A stretch of 64,000 bases of DNA from Gordonia humi (GTDB taxonomy: Bacteria; Actinomycetota; Actinomycetes; Mycobacteriales; Mycobacteriaceae): assembly GCF_014197435.1 (NCBI RefSeq), contig NZ_JACIFP010000001.1, forward strand, positions 496,001 through 560,000, read 5' to 3'. The notes below the pieces were generated by a model, which did no database searches, was not told the origin of the DNA, and saw only the letters and a list, made by a program, of their open reading frames with translations. Positions 1 to 8,646 of the stretch are shown here, in pieces. A program made the position numbers and the translations under genes. Each line of letters begins with the position of its first letter. The first letter of the stretch is position 1.

Positions 1-1155
1 GATCACGGTGCCGTCCGTGAAGCACACCGACGCCGGTCCGTCCCAGGCCTCCATGAGGGCCGAGTGGTACTCGTAGAACGCCCGGTGCTCGGGCTTCATG
101 TCCTCGCTGCGCTCCCACGCCTCGGGCACCATCATCAGGACCGCGTGCGGCAGGCTGCGGCCGCCGAGGTGCAGCAGTTCGAGGACCTCGTCGAATCGAG
201 CGGTGTCGGAGGCGCCCGGCGTGCACACCGGGAAGATCTTGTCAGCCAGGCTGCTTCGAGCCGGCTCGCTCGCCGCGCTCCCGGCGCCGCCGAACGCGTC
301 GGTGTCGATCAGCGCTTCACGGGCACGCATCCAGTTCTCGTTACCGGTGACCGTGTTGATCTCGCCGTTGTGGGCGACGCGGCGGAAGGGGTGCGCGAGC
401 GGCCAGGACGGGAACGTGTTGGTGGAGAAGCGCGAGTGGACCATGCCGAGCGCACTCTCGACGCGCTCGTCCTGCAGGTCGAGGTAGAAGTCGCGCAGCT
501 GCGGCGTCGTCAGCATGCCCTTGTAGACCATGGTCTGCCCCGACAGGCTCGGGAAGTAGACGGTGTCGCGGCCCGGGCCGTCCTGACCCGCGCCCTTCTC
601 CCCGAGCTCGTACTGGACCCGCTTGCGGACGACGTAGGCCTTGCGCTCGAGGTCCATCACCTCCGCACTGTCCGGATCGCTCCCGCTCGCGTCGCTCCCG
701 GCGAGCGCCAGGAACACCTGGCGGAACGTCGGCATGGCGTCGCGGGCGAGCGCGCCCAGCGACGATTCGTCGACCGGGACCTCGCGCCAGCCGAGGAGTT
801 CGAGCCCCTCGTCGGCGACGATCTTCTCGACGCCCGCGACGGCGTCGCGCACGTCCTGCGCCGACTGCGGGAGGAAGGCGATGCCGGTGGCGTACGCGCC
901 CTCGGCGGGCAGGTCGAAGTCGACCGCCTCGCGCAGGAAGCGGTCCGGAACCTGAATCATGATGCCCGCGCCGTCGCCCGTGTTGGGCTCGGCACCCGCG
1001 GCACCACGGTGTTCGAGGTTGACCAGCACGGTGATCGCCTTCTCGACGATGTCGCGGCTGCGTCGTCCGTGCATGTCGACGACGAACGCCACACCACATG
1101 CATCGTGTTCGTTGATCGGATCGTAGAGCCCGACGGGCCCAGGCAAGTGCTTCAT
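1..1155 (-). CDS. gltB: Glutamate synthase large subunit, N-terminal part (runs off the left edge)
   Basis: This is the N-terminal 385 codons of the large (alpha) subunit of NADPH glutamate synthase, which transfers the glutamine amide to 2-oxoglutarate in the cytoplasm as half of the GS-GOGAT ammonia-assimilation cycle. The translation starts [13 protein letters not shown] and soon reads DACGVAF. The Cys at residue 20 is the expected N-terminal nucleophile of the class II (Ntn) glutaminase domain. Later family signatures are present: [45 protein letters not shown] and [16 protein letters not shown]. The 385 residues seen are about a quarter of the usual ~1,500; the rest, and presumably gltD, lie outside the window. 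The ATG at 1155 puts the catalytic Cys at the usual distance for a short propeptide. A dyad at 1219-1237 lies upstream and may be regulatory. Confidence 0.93.
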   Translation of the reverse strand, partial: MKHLPGPVGLYDPINEHDACGVAFVVDMHGRRSRDIVEKAITVLVNLEHRGAAGAEPNTGDGAGIMIQVPDRFLREAVDFDLPAEGAYATGIAFLPQSAQDVRDAVAGVEKIVADEGLELLGWREVPVDESSLGALARDAMPTFRQVFLALAGSDASGSDPDSAEVMDLERKAYVVRKRVQYELGEKGAGQDGPGRDTVYFPSLSGQTMVYKGMLTTPQLRDFYLDLQDERVESALGMVHSRFSTNTFPSWPLAHPFRRVAHNGEINTVTGNENWMRAREALIDTDAFGGAGSAASEPARSSLADKIFPVCTPGASDTARFDEVLELLHLGGRSLPHAVLMMVPEAWERSEDMKPEHRAFYEYHSALMEAWDGPASVCFTDGTVI

Positions 1156-1218
1156 GGAAACTGCCATTCCTGCACGCGACGCTGCGTACCGATTCTTCAC
1201 TCTCGGACCCGGTCGGGC

Positions 1219-1237
1219 TGATGTGAATCGCACATCA
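1219..1237. promoter_or_regulatory. Inverted repeat upstream of gltB
   Basis: Perfect 7-bp arms TGATGTG and CACATCA flank a 5-bp spacer (AATCG), 64 bp upstream of the gltB start. The size and symmetry fit a dimeric transcription-factor site. A related GATGTG/CACATC dyad lies far upstream of gdhA (23452-23464), so a shared nitrogen-responsive regulator is possible, although the spacers differ. The regulator is unknown. Confidence 0.4.
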
Positions 1238-1387
1238 CCGGGGATTCAGCGTCGTTGCTGGCGTGCTCGGTCGATGCCGAGCGTGGTGCCGTAATTGTGC
1301 CACGGGTGGGCACAGGTCGGCAAAATCGGTTGGACATCCCACAGAAACAGCCGCGTAACGAGCAGGTTGCACCGTATCGTCACAGGT

Positions 1388-2407
1388 GTGACCGGAGCTA
1401 CTGCGAGTAACACATATACCTCTTCCGGCGCGAGCGACAGCGGATCCGCCCGCGCCCGTGCACGCGGTGCATACATCTGGCGCACCACGCGTCCGATGAT
1501 GGGGATCGCCGCACGTGTGCCGTTCCTCGGACCGACGGTGGTTCCGCTGATCCGACCCGCACTGAACTCGTCATTGTCGGCCATCAGTCCGGTTCCACGT
1601 GGAACGGTGACGACGACGGTCCGAACACGATCCGGCGACGGCCGGGTGCGCGGCGAGTGGACGCACGAGGGGTCGCGGTTCGGCGGCGGACTCCCGAACC
1701 CCGCGAGCGGCCGCAGCATCGTCTACTACCTGCACGGCAGCGGCTACCTGGTGTGCTCGACGCGCACCCACCGCGGACTCGTCGCCCGACTGGTGCGCCG
1801 CGAAGGCATCGGCGCCTTCAGCCTCGACTACCGACTCGGCCCCGAACACCGCTTCCCCGCCGGCGGAGACGACGCGATCCGCGGCTATCGCTGGCTCCTG
1901 GACCAGGGGTTCTCCGGCGACCAGATCATCGTCGCGGGCGACTCCGCGGGAGGTCACCTGGCGCAGGATCTGATCGCGGCGAACCACGCCGACGGGGTAC
2001 CGCAGCCCGCGGCGATGATCCTGTTCTCCCCGCTCTACGATCCGCTGTTCGACGTCGCCGTCGCCCTGGAGCGCACCGGTGTCCGCGACCCGCACATCCA
2101 CGCCGCTGGCGCCAAACGCCTCCTCACCATGTACACCGGCGACGCCGACGCGACTCACCCGCGCATGACGATCGACCTGACGCCCGACATGGACCTGCCC
2201 GACACCCTCATCCAGTGCGGCGCCCGCGAGGTGATGGCGGGCGACGCCCGCCGCATTCACGCCAACATCCTTGCCGCAGGCGGGAACTCGACGATCCAGG
2301 AATGGCCCGGGCAAGGCCACGTGTTCCAGATGTTCCCGTACTTCACGCCGGAGTCACGCACGGCGATGCGGGAGGCCAAGGACTTCCTGGCGCGACAGGT
2401 GCGGTGA
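1388..2407 (+). CDS. Alpha/beta hydrolase (HSL-family esterase/lipase)
   Basis: This is a cytoplasmic alpha/beta-hydrolase of the hormone-sensitive-lipase type, probably hydrolysing short or medium acyl esters; the substrate cannot be read from sequence. The oxyanion-hole region reads YLHGSGY near residue 115 (an HGS variant of the family HGGG), and the nucleophile elbow is GDSAGG near residue 184. A carboxylate region follows (LIQCGAREVMAGDARR), with a C-terminal His in GQGHVFQMF near residue 312, giving a complete Ser-Asp-His triad. The length of about 339 residues is normal. The open frame extends back to a TTG at 1295. The GTG at 1388 is preferred because the upstream residues look non-coding, but a start at 1496 (MMGIAARVP) is also possible. 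The gene stands alone, transcribed divergently from gltB. Confidence 0.85.
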   Translation: MTGATASNTYTSSGASDSGSARARARGAYIWRTTRPMMGIAARVPFLGPTVVPLIRPALNSSLSAISPVPRGTVTTTVRTRSGDGRVRGEWTHEGSRFGGGLPNPASGRSIVYYLHGSGYLVCSTRTHRGLVARLVRREGIGAFSLDYRLGPEHRFPAGGDDAIRGYRWLLDQGFSGDQIIVAGDSAGGHLAQDLIAANHADGVPQPAAMILFSPLYDPLFDVAVALERTGVRDPHIHAAGAKRLLTMYTGDADATHPRMTIDLTPDMDLPDTLIQCGAREVMAGDARRIHANILAAGGNSTIQEWPGQGHVFQMFPYFTPESRTAMREAKDFLARQVR

Positions 2408-2735
2408 CGACCCACGGTCCTCTCCCCACTGTCTCATCACGGCGTGGACCGGTCCGTTGATGGTCTCCGACACTCCTCGTGACCGGCACGAGGGCGTGCA
2501 CGATCGGCGACGGGGCGTCGCGTACCGAGGACCACAGCGCGATCCCGTGCCGTCGTTCGACGCGCGTTGTTCAACACCGCCTCGCATTGCATGACTGTCG
2601 CCATCACCCCGCGAACGCATGCAGTTCTGCACGAACCGCATGCGGCTTTGGCCGTTGACCGACCCGACACTCGTCCGCATCATGAGTGTCGACAGACTAG
2701 AGGTCCGACATCCGACCACAGGAGGACACCCGGCA
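2408..2735. other. Intergenic region between the esterase and the crotonase pair
   Basis: This 328-bp stretch has no convincing gene. It contains one hairpin-forming dyad (2475-2493) and, at its right end, the strong ribosome binding site AGGAGG of the downstream hydrolase. The promoter of the two-gene crotonase unit must lie here, but no confident -10/-35 pair was identified. Confidence 0.5.
2475..2493. terminator. Small hairpin downstream of the esterase gene
   Basis: Perfect 7-bp arms CCTCGTG and CACGAGG enclose a 5-nt loop (ACCGG), about 70 bp after the esterase stop. There is no T-run, as is common in this group of organisms. It could terminate the esterase transcript or serve as an operator for the genes to the right. 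Confidence 0.35.
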
Positions 2736-3794
2736 ATGGCATCGGCCACCGATTCCCCCGCCGTCATCACGACGGTCACCGGCCGCGCAGGCGTCATCAC
2801 GCTGAACCGACCCCGCTCGATCAACGCGCTCGACCACGAGATGTGCAAGCTCATGGATGCAGCTCTCGTCGCCTGGGCCGACGACGATGCGATCGATCTG
2901 GTGATCGTCCGCGGCGCGGGCGATCGCGGCCTCTGCGCCGGAGGCGACATCGTCGCCATCCACACCGACGCGAAGGCGCTCTCGGGGGCGGGCGACGAGG
3001 CCGCGGCGGCGTCCGCGTCGGCGGCCTTCTGGCGCGACGAGTACGTGATGAACGCGCGTATCGGCGACTACCCGAAGCCCTATGTGGCGATCATGGACGG
3101 CATCGTGATGGGCGGCGGCGTCGGTGTCTCCGGCCACGCCAGCCACCGCATCGTCACCGACAAGACCCGGTTCGCGATGCCCGAGGTCGGCATCGGCCTG
3201 GTGCCCGACGTCGGCGGCACCTGGCTGCTCTCGCGCGTCCCGGACGAGCTCGGCACCTACGCGGCGCTCACCACGACGCATCTGCGCGGCGGCGACGTGA
3301 TCGCTCTCGGTCTGGCCGACCACTTCGTTCCCTCGGACCGGCTCGACGCCTTCGTCGACGCGCTCACCCAGCGCCCGCTCGACGAGGTGCTCGCCGAATT
3401 CTCCGAGACCGCACCGGAATCCGACGTCGCCGCCGGACGCGAGTGGATCGCCAAGGCGTTCGCGGCGGACACCGTCGCCGAGATCCTCGAGAACTGCGTC
3501 GCCGCGGGCACCGCGGACGGTTTCACGACCGCCGAGACCATCGAGGGCAAGTCGCCCGCTGCACTCGCCGCGGCACTGGCCGCCCTGCGCGCCGCCGCGG
3601 ACGACGGCTCGTTGCGCGAGTCGCTCACGCGCGAGTACCGGTCGTCGCTGCGCTGCCTGCAGCACCCCGACCTCGCCGAGGGCATCCGCGCACAGGTCAT
3701 CGACAAGGATCGCAACCCGCAATGGCAGACCGGACCGGTCGACGCGGACTCGTTCCTCGCCCCGCTGCCCGCTCATCTCGAGCTGAAGTTCTGA
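2736..3794 (+). CDS. 3-hydroxyisobutyryl-CoA hydrolase (crotonase superfamily)
   Basis: This enzyme hydrolyses 3-hydroxyisobutyryl-CoA to 3-hydroxyisobutyrate and CoA in valine catabolism. The 352-residue protein has the crotonase fold. [18 protein letters not shown] leads, GLCAGGDI forms the oxyanion-hole strand, and [17 protein letters not shown] and [18 protein letters not shown] carry the active-site segment. The long C-terminal half (through the [18 protein letters not shown] segment) is the ECH_2 extension that separates hydrolases of this type from ordinary enoyl-CoA hydratases. The ATG at 2736 follows AGGAGG with good spacing; the open frame upstream of it is not needed. The stop lies 17 bp before the next crotonase gene, so the two are probably co-transcribed for branched-chain acyl-CoA degradation. 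Confidence 0.9.
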   Translation: MASATDSPAVITTVTGRAGVITLNRPRSINALDHEMCKLMDAALVAWADDDAIDLVIVRGAGDRGLCAGGDIVAIHTDAKALSGAGDEAAAASASAAFWRDEYVMNARIGDYPKPYVAIMDGIVMGGGVGVSGHASHRIVTDKTRFAMPEVGIGLVPDVGGTWLLSRVPDELGTYAALTTTHLRGGDVIALGLADHFVPSDRLDAFVDALTQRPLDEVLAEFSETAPESDVAAGREWIAKAFAADTVAEILENCVAAGTADGFTTAETIEGKSPAALAAALAALRAAADDGSLRESLTREYRSSLRCLQHPDLAEGIRAQVIDKDRNPQWQTGPVDADSFLAPLPAHLELKF

Positions 3795-3811
3795 CTCAAG
3801 GAGACCCGAGA

Positions 3812-4591
3812 ATGTCTGACACGTACGCGACGATCACCGTCGAGACCCAGGGCCGCGTCGGCGTCATCACGCTGAACCGCCCGAAGGCGCTCAACGCCCT
3901 CAACACCGAACTGATGACCGAGGTCGTCGGCGCCGCGAAGGGCTTCGACGCCTCTCCCGAGATCGGCGCGATCGTCATCACCGGCTCCGACCGTGCGTTC
4001 GCCGCGGGCGCCGACATCAAGGAGATGTCGTCGAAGAGCTTCGCCGACGTGCAGTCGGAGCGCTTCTTCGGCGACTGGGACGCGCTCGCCGCGCTGAACA
4101 CGCCGACGATCGCCGCGGTGAACGGCTTCGCGCTCGGCGGCGGCTGCGAGCTCGCGATGCTGTGCGACATCATCATCGCCGGCGACTCCGCGAAGTTCGG
4201 TCAGCCCGAGATCAACCTCGGCGTCATTCCCGGCATCGGCGGATCGCAGCGGCTGACCCGCGCCGTCGGCAAGGCCAAGGCGATGGACATGATCCTCACC
4301 GGCCGCCAGATGAAGGCCGACGAGGCCGACCGCCTCGGCCTCGTCTCGCGCGTGGTGCCCGCCGACCAGACGCTGTCGACCGCCCTGGAGGTCGCCGCCA
4401 CGATCGCCGGCAAGTCGGCGATCGCGTCGTCGCTCGCCAAGGAGGCCGTCAACCGCGCCTTCGAGTCGGGGCTGACCGAAGGCGTCCGCACCGAGCGCTC
4501 GCTGTTCTACTCCACGTTCGCCTCCGACGATCAGACCGAGGGCATGGCCGCCTTCGTGGAGAAGCGCGAACCGAACTTCCAGCACCGCTGA
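3812..4591 (+). CDS. Enoyl-CoA hydratase (EchA8-like)
   Basis: This 259-residue crotonase-family enzyme should hydrate 2-trans-enoyl-CoA to 3-hydroxyacyl-CoA in beta-oxidation or branched-chain amino acid breakdown. Signatures are [15 protein letters not shown] at the N-terminus, [10 protein letters not shown] (oxyanion hole), [15 protein letters not shown] with the first catalytic Glu, and [19 protein letters not shown] with the second. Both glutamates of a true hydratase are therefore present. The length is typical, and the start follows AAGGAGA. It sits directly behind the 3-hydroxyisobutyryl-CoA hydrolase gene. The sequence resembles the main mycobacterial short-chain hydratase EchA8, but assignment to valine rather than fatty-acid breakdown rests only on the neighbour. 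Confidence 0.9.
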   Translation: MSDTYATITVETQGRVGVITLNRPKALNALNTELMTEVVGAAKGFDASPEIGAIVITGSDRAFAAGADIKEMSSKSFADVQSERFFGDWDALAALNTPTIAAVNGFALGGGCELAMLCDIIIAGDSAKFGQPEINLGVIPGIGGSQRLTRAVGKAKAMDMILTGRQMKADEADRLGLVSRVVPADQTLSTALEVAATIAGKSAIASSLAKEAVNRAFESGLTEGVRTERSLFYSTFASDDQTEGMAAFVEKREPNFQHR

Positions 4592-4628
4592 TGCGACGTT
4601 GAACTGATCGACGCTCGACCCTCCCGGT

Positions 4629-4695
4629 GAGATCTGCTCTCCCATCGCGCACCGCAGGCGATATGCCGTCGGTGACCGATGAGAGAGCAGATCTC
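4629..4695. promoter_or_regulatory. Long (67-nt) imperfect hairpin between echA8-like and acyl-CoA synthetase genes
   Basis: The outer arms at 4629-4641 and 4683-4695 are 13-bp perfect complements (GAGATCTGCTCTC and its complement). They continue inward with one mismatch to a 19-bp stem (4629-4647/4677-4695). A second inner stem pairs 4651-4659 with 4665-4673 around a GATAT loop. The whole element therefore folds into one long rod. It lies 37 bp past the hydratase stop and 46 bp before the likely acyl-CoA synthetase start. It could be a terminator without a T-tract, an attenuator or a long operator. A similar 64-nt rod occurs at 18333-18396. Confidence 0.6.
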
Positions 4696-4741
4696 GTCTG
4701 AACTCCCATTCCACTCCGAACCCGAAGGCCGCACCGCTACC

Positions 4742-6256
4742 GTGAATCACGTGGACGTCCGAGTGAACACCATCGATTCCCTGCTGCGCCGCTCCGCGTC
4801 GCGCACCCCGAACACCATCGCCCTCCGGTTCGCCGACCGCGACTGGACCTACCGCGACCTCGACGACGCCGTGACGCGCGCGGCCGCTCGCCTGCTGTCG
4901 CTCGACGTGGCACCCGGTGCCCGCATCGCCGCCTTCGGCGTCAACTCCGACGCGTACCTGATCGGCTTCCTCGCGACGATCCGCGCCGGCCTGGTGCACG
5001 TGCCGATCAACTTCGCTCTCAAGGCCGGCGAACTGCGCTATCTCCTGGAGGACTCGGGCGCGTCGGTCGTCCTGGTGGATCCGCCGCTGCGTCCCACGCT
5101 CGACGAGGTCGCCGGCGAGCTTCCGGTGATCGCTCTGCGCGACGCCGACGACAGTCTCCTGGCCACCGCGTCCGACGGGCCGGTCCCCTCGGTCGAGGCG
5201 ACCGTCGCGGCCACCGACCTCGCGCAGCTGCTCTACACCTCGGGCACCACATCGGCGCCCAAGGGCGCGATGATGACTCATCAGGCGCTCGTCCACGAGT
5301 ACGTGTCGTGCCTGGTGGGACTCGACTTCGCCGCCACCGACGCACCGCTGATCGCGATGCCGCTGTACCACTCGGCGGGCATGCACGTGTTCATGCTGCC
5401 GTACCTCTCGATCGGTGCGACGATCTCGCTGATCGAGAAGCCCGACGTGAGCGAGATCCTGCGGCTCGTCCAAGAGCGTCGCATCGGTTCGCTGTTCCTC
5501 GCGCCGACCGTGTGGGTGCCGTTGGCGAACAGTCCCGACCTCGACTCGCACGACCTCAGTTCCCTGAAGAAAGCACAGTACGGGGCGTCGATCATGCCGG
5601 TCACCGTGCTGAACCGGCTCCGTGAGCGGTACCCGGACATCGGCTTCTACAACTGCTTCGGCCAGTCGGAGATCGGACCGCTGGCCTGCATCCTGCGGCC
5701 CGAGGAGCACGCCGACCGTCCGGCGTCGGCCGGCAAGGCGGCGTTTTTCGTCGAGACGCGCGTCGTGGACGGCGAGGGCGTCGACGTTCCGGTCGGCGAG
5801 CAGGGCGAGGTCTGCTACCGGTCGCCGCAGCTGTGCAGCGGCTACTGGAACAAGCCCGAGGCCACCGAGGAGGCGTTCGCCGGCGGCTGGTTCCATTCCG
5901 GCGACCTCGTGACCAGTGACGAGGAGGGCTATCTGACCGTCGTCGATCGCATCAAGGACGTCATCAACACCGGCGGCGTGCTGGTCGCGTCGCGTGAGGT
6001 CGAGGACGCGGTCTACCTGCACGACGCGGTGGCCGAGGTCGCCGTGATCGGCACACCGGACGAGAAGTGGATCGAGGCCGTCACCGCCGTCGTCGTCCTC
6101 AAGGACGGGCAGTCGGTCGGCGAGGAGGAGCTGATCGCGTTCGTCAAGGAGCGGATCGCACCGTTCAAGGTCCCCAAGTCGGTGCTCTTCGTCGACGAGC
6201 TGCCACGCAACCAGAGCGGAAAGCTGTTGAAGAGGGAGCTGCGGGCGAAGGTGTGA
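4742..6256 (+). CDS. Long-chain acyl-CoA synthetase (FadD family AMP-binding enzyme)
   Basis: This enzyme activates a carboxylic acid to acyl-AMP and then to acyl-CoA. Adenylate-forming motifs are in order: YTSGTTSAPKGAMMTH (phosphate-binding loop, near residue 165), NCFGQSEIGP (A5 region), HSGDLVTSDEEGYL, VVDRIKDVINTGGVLV (hinge and A8) and the catalytic Lys in PRNQSGKLLKREL. The frame is open from 4679, but that start would lie inside the long hairpin at 4629-4695. The GTG at 4742 (VNHVDVRVNTID) gives the usual N-terminus, and GTG 4760 is an alternative. The likely length is 504 residues. With the two upstream crotonases it suggests a fatty-acid or branched-chain acid degradation cluster; the chain-length preference is not readable. 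Confidence 0.88.
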   Translation: MNHVDVRVNTIDSLLRRSASRTPNTIALRFADRDWTYRDLDDAVTRAAARLLSLDVAPGARIAAFGVNSDAYLIGFLATIRAGLVHVPINFALKAGELRYLLEDSGASVVLVDPPLRPTLDEVAGELPVIALRDADDSLLATASDGPVPSVEATVAATDLAQLLYTSGTTSAPKGAMMTHQALVHEYVSCLVGLDFAATDAPLIAMPLYHSAGMHVFMLPYLSIGATISLIEKPDVSEILRLVQERRIGSLFLAPTVWVPLANSPDLDSHDLSSLKKAQYGASIMPVTVLNRLRERYPDIGFYNCFGQSEIGPLACILRPEEHADRPASAGKAAFFVETRVVDGEGVDVPVGEQGEVCYRSPQLCSGYWNKPEATEEAFAGGWFHSGDLVTSDEEGYLTVVDRIKDVINTGGVLVASREVEDAVYLHDAVAEVAVIGTPDEKWIEAVTAVVVLKDGQSVGEEELIAFVKERIAPFKVPKSVLFVDELPRNQSGKLLKRELRAKV

Positions 6257-6346
6257 CGCGGCGGCCGCCCGTCACGTCGTCGCGGCGCATGCTCCGGCGT
6301 GAAAAGTGCGATCCATGGAATATCCTCTGACCGATCGATAGCCTCG

Positions 6347-6374
6347 GTGGTGGGCGCGGCGACGCGCCCACCAC
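6347..6374 (+). promoter_or_regulatory. Perfect 12-bp hairpin in the katA leader
   Basis: Arms GTGGTGGGCGCG (6347-6358) and CGCGCCCACCAC (6363-6374) enclose a GCGA tetraloop, 34 bp upstream of the katA start and about 90 bp past the acyl-CoA synthetase stop. No T-run follows. It may terminate the upstream transcript, or lie in the katA 5' leader and affect expression or stability. The position just before the ribosome binding site makes a leader role attractive. Confidence 0.5.
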
Positions 6375-6408
6375 AGCCCATAACCGTCACCTCACGAGGA
6401 GGACGAGC

Positions 6409-7857
6409 ATGACCGAGGAGCGCAACCACACGACCACCGATTCGGGTGCACCCGCGGGCAGCGACGAACACTCGCTCACCGTCGGAGCCGGCGGCCCGAT
6501 CGTCCTGCACGATCACTATCTGATCGAGCAGATGGCGCAGTTCAACCGCGAACGCATTCCCGAACGTCAGCCCCACGCGAAGGGCAGCGGTGCGTTCGGC
6601 ACCTTCGAGACCACCGGCGACGTCACCGGATACACCAGCGCATCGCTGTTCCAGCCGGGCGTCAAGACCGAGATGGTGGCCAGGTTCTCCACCGTCGCCG
6701 GCGAGCGCGGCAGCCCCGACACCTGGCGCGACCCGCGCGGATTCGCGCTCAAGTTCTACACCGACGAGGGCGTGTACGACATGGTCGGCAACAACACGCC
6801 GGTCTTCTTCATCAAGGACCCGATGAAGTTCCAGCACTTCATCCGGTCGCAGAAGCGGCGCGCCGACAACAACCTCCGCGATCACGACATGCAGTGGGAC
6901 TTCTGGACGCTCTCCCCCGAGACCGCGCACCAGGTCACCTGGCTGATGGGCGACCGCGGCATCCCGCGCACCTGGCGGCACATGAACGGCTACAGCTCGC
7001 ACACCTACCTGTGGGTCAACGCCGACGGTGTCAAGCACTGGGTCAAGTATCACTTCATCAGCGATCAAGGCGTCGAGTTCCTCACCCAGGACGAGGCCGA
7101 CCGACTCGCCGGCGCCGACGGCGACCACCACGTGCGCGATCTGTTCGACGCGATCGCGGCCGGTGATCACCCGAGCTGGACGCTCAAGGTGCAGCTGATG
7201 CCGTTCGACGATGCGGCGTCGTACCGCTTCAATCCGTTCGATCTGACCAAGGTGTGGCCGCACGCCGACTATCCGCTCCACGAGGTGGGCCGGATGACGC
7301 TGCACACCAACCCGACCGACAATCACGCGCAGATCGAACAGGCCGCGTTCGAGCCGAGCAACGTGGTCCCGGGCATCGGCTTCAGCCCGGACCGCATGCT
7401 GCTCGGTCGAGTGTTCGCATACTCGGACGCGCATCGCGCACGGTTGGGCGCCAACTACAAGCAGATCCCGGTCAACCGGCCGCACAACGAGGTCCACAGC
7501 TACTCGAAGGACGGTGCGATGCGCATCGATCCGGTGAGCGACCCCGTGTACGCGCCGAACTCCAAGGGCGGCCCGGCCGCCACCTACCCCGGCCAGCCGG
7601 AACCGCAGTGGGCCGCCGACGGGGAGATCGTGCGCAGCGCGTATGTCGATCACGCCGAGGACGACGACTGGGGTCAGGCGGGCACGCTGGTCCGCGAGGT
7701 GCTCGACGACGCCGCGCGAGATCGGTTGGCGGGCAACGTCGCCGGTCACCTTCTCGACGGAGTGAGCGAACCCGTTCTGCAGCGGGCGTTCGAGTACTGG
7801 CGCAATGTGGACGCCGGTCTCGGAGCGGACATCGAACGCCGGGTCCGCGAGGGCTGA
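6409..7857 (+). CDS. katA: Monofunctional haem catalase
   Basis: The enzyme dismutates hydrogen peroxide to water and oxygen. The 482-residue protein is a small-subunit, clade-3-type catalase. It has the distal His in [14 protein letters not shown] (His56), the conserved Asn in [11 protein letters not shown], the [17 protein letters not shown] segment, and the proximal haem ligand Tyr in [11 protein letters not shown]. The C-terminal NADPH-binding-type region is normal and there is no extra flavodoxin-like domain. The ATG at 6409 follows GAGGAGGA. The gene stands alone between a leader hairpin (6347-6374) and a terminator-like hairpin (7864-7896). No furA-like regulator gene is next to it. 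Confidence 0.96.
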   Translation: MTEERNHTTTDSGAPAGSDEHSLTVGAGGPIVLHDHYLIEQMAQFNRERIPERQPHAKGSGAFGTFETTGDVTGYTSASLFQPGVKTEMVARFSTVAGERGSPDTWRDPRGFALKFYTDEGVYDMVGNNTPVFFIKDPMKFQHFIRSQKRRADNNLRDHDMQWDFWTLSPETAHQVTWLMGDRGIPRTWRHMNGYSSHTYLWVNADGVKHWVKYHFISDQGVEFLTQDEADRLAGADGDHHVRDLFDAIAAGDHPSWTLKVQLMPFDDAASYRFNPFDLTKVWPHADYPLHEVGRMTLHTNPTDNHAQIEQAAFEPSNVVPGIGFSPDRMLLGRVFAYSDAHRARLGANYKQIPVNRPHNEVHSYSKDGAMRIDPVSDPVYAPNSKGGPAATYPGQPEPQWAADGEIVRSAYVDHAEDDDWGQAGTLVREVLDDAARDRLAGNVAGHLLDGVSEPVLQRAFEYWRNVDAGLGADIERRVREG

Positions 7858-7863
7858 CCGAGA

Positions 7864-7896
7864 GGGAGGGTGCACACTTGATCGGTGCGCCCTCCC
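7864..7896 (+). terminator. Terminator-like hairpin after katA
   Basis: GGGAGGG plus GCAC (7864-7875) pairs with GTGC plus CCCTCCC (7885-7896), with one T/G pair between the two blocks and a 9-nt loop. It starts six bases past the katA stop and has no T-run. The position fits the end of the katA transcript. Confidence 0.55.
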
Positions 7897-7931
7897 GCAT
7901 CGGGCGGGACGGCGGTGACGAGAGGACGACG

Positions 7932-8315
7932 ATGAATCTGCTTCACGCCGCCGGTCGAGCGATGACCGGTGTCCCGTACATCAAGCTCGGGTACGACGCC
8001 GCCACGGCTCCGGGAATGCGCGTCGACGCGGCCGCGCCGCTGCTCGACAAGCTGCCGCTCCCGGTCGACAACGAGACCGTCGTCCGTGCGAACGGCGCGG
8101 TCCAGGCCCTCGGCGGGGCACTCATCTCCGCAGGCGTCGCACCGCGGTGGGCGGCCGCGGGAGTACTCGCGTCACTGGTGCCGACGACGTTCGCCGGTCA
8201 CGCCTTCTGGGACTTCGACGACCCTGCGATGCGCGGTCAGCAGCGGATCCAGTTCTTGAAGAACCTCGCGATGGCCGGCGGTCTCGTCACGATCATCGCG
8301 GCGGGCAAGAAGTAG
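7932..8315 (+). CDS. DoxX family membrane protein
   Basis: This 127-residue integral membrane protein of the DoxX type begins MNLLHAAGRAMTGVPYIKLGYDA. The later hydrophobic segments include VRANGAVQALGGALISAGV, AAAGVLASLVPTTFAGHAFWDF and FLKNLAMAGGLVTIIAAG. The HAFWDFDDPAMRGQQ...FLKNLAMAGGL stretch is the recognisable DoxX signature. DoxX proteins are small four-helix membrane proteins linked in actinobacteria to thiol and oxidative-stress systems; the exact role is not established. Its position directly after catalase fits a redox role, although a hairpin separates them. Confidence 0.85.
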   Translation: MNLLHAAGRAMTGVPYIKLGYDAATAPGMRVDAAAPLLDKLPLPVDNETVVRANGAVQALGGALISAGVAPRWAAAGVLASLVPTTFAGHAFWDFDDPAMRGQQRIQFLKNLAMAGGLVTIIAAGKK

Positions 8316-8369
8316 CGGCACACCTGAACCGCGCCCGGTGACCTCCCGCGGCACTGCAACCGCACTCGA

Positions 8370-8618
8370 TCACTCCTCCCAGCGCTCGCTCCTGCTCGGG
8401 TAGCGCACCCGTAGATGACTGTAGAGGTATGTGCTGACGAGCAGGGTCGCGGCCGATCCGACGGCCCACCACAGCCACGGGTTGAGAAGGTCGTCGCGCA
8501 CCGCGGCGACGACCCAGATCAGGACGGTGCCGACGGTCATGATCGTGGCGACCAGACGCACGGTCAGTACGATCGTCGCAGCGATCGACCAGAGTGCTTG
8601 TCGCCCCGTCGTGCTCAT
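8370..8618 (-). CDS. Small two-helix membrane protein, function unknown
   Basis: This 82-residue protein has two predicted transmembrane segments: roughly residues 10-40 (ALWSIAATIVLTVRLVATIM and following) and 48-68 (PWLWWAVGSAATLLVSTYLY). The tail is basic then acidic (RVRYPSRSERWEE). No family was recognised. It sits alone on the minus strand between doxX and the MFS transporter gene. Codon use looks like that of neighbouring genes, which supports its being real, but it could be missed or called differently. Confidence 0.55.
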   Translation of the reverse strand: MSTTGRQALWSIAATIVLTVRLVATIMTVGTVLIWVVAAVRDDLLNPWLWWAVGSAATLLVSTYLYSHLRVRYPSRSERWEE

Positions 8619-8646
8619 GTCCGCCAGAATAGGGCCTACCGGCGAG

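Noticed and set aside
64..1221. Plus-strand open frame of 385 codons at the left edge
   Set aside because: It is the antisense of gltB, whose minus-strand translation has a catalytic Cys and all family motifs.
3773..7875. Long minus-strand frames opposite the enoyl-CoA hydratase, acyl-CoA synthetase and catalase genes
   Set aside because: Each is antisense to a clearly identified enzyme and has low-complexity composition.
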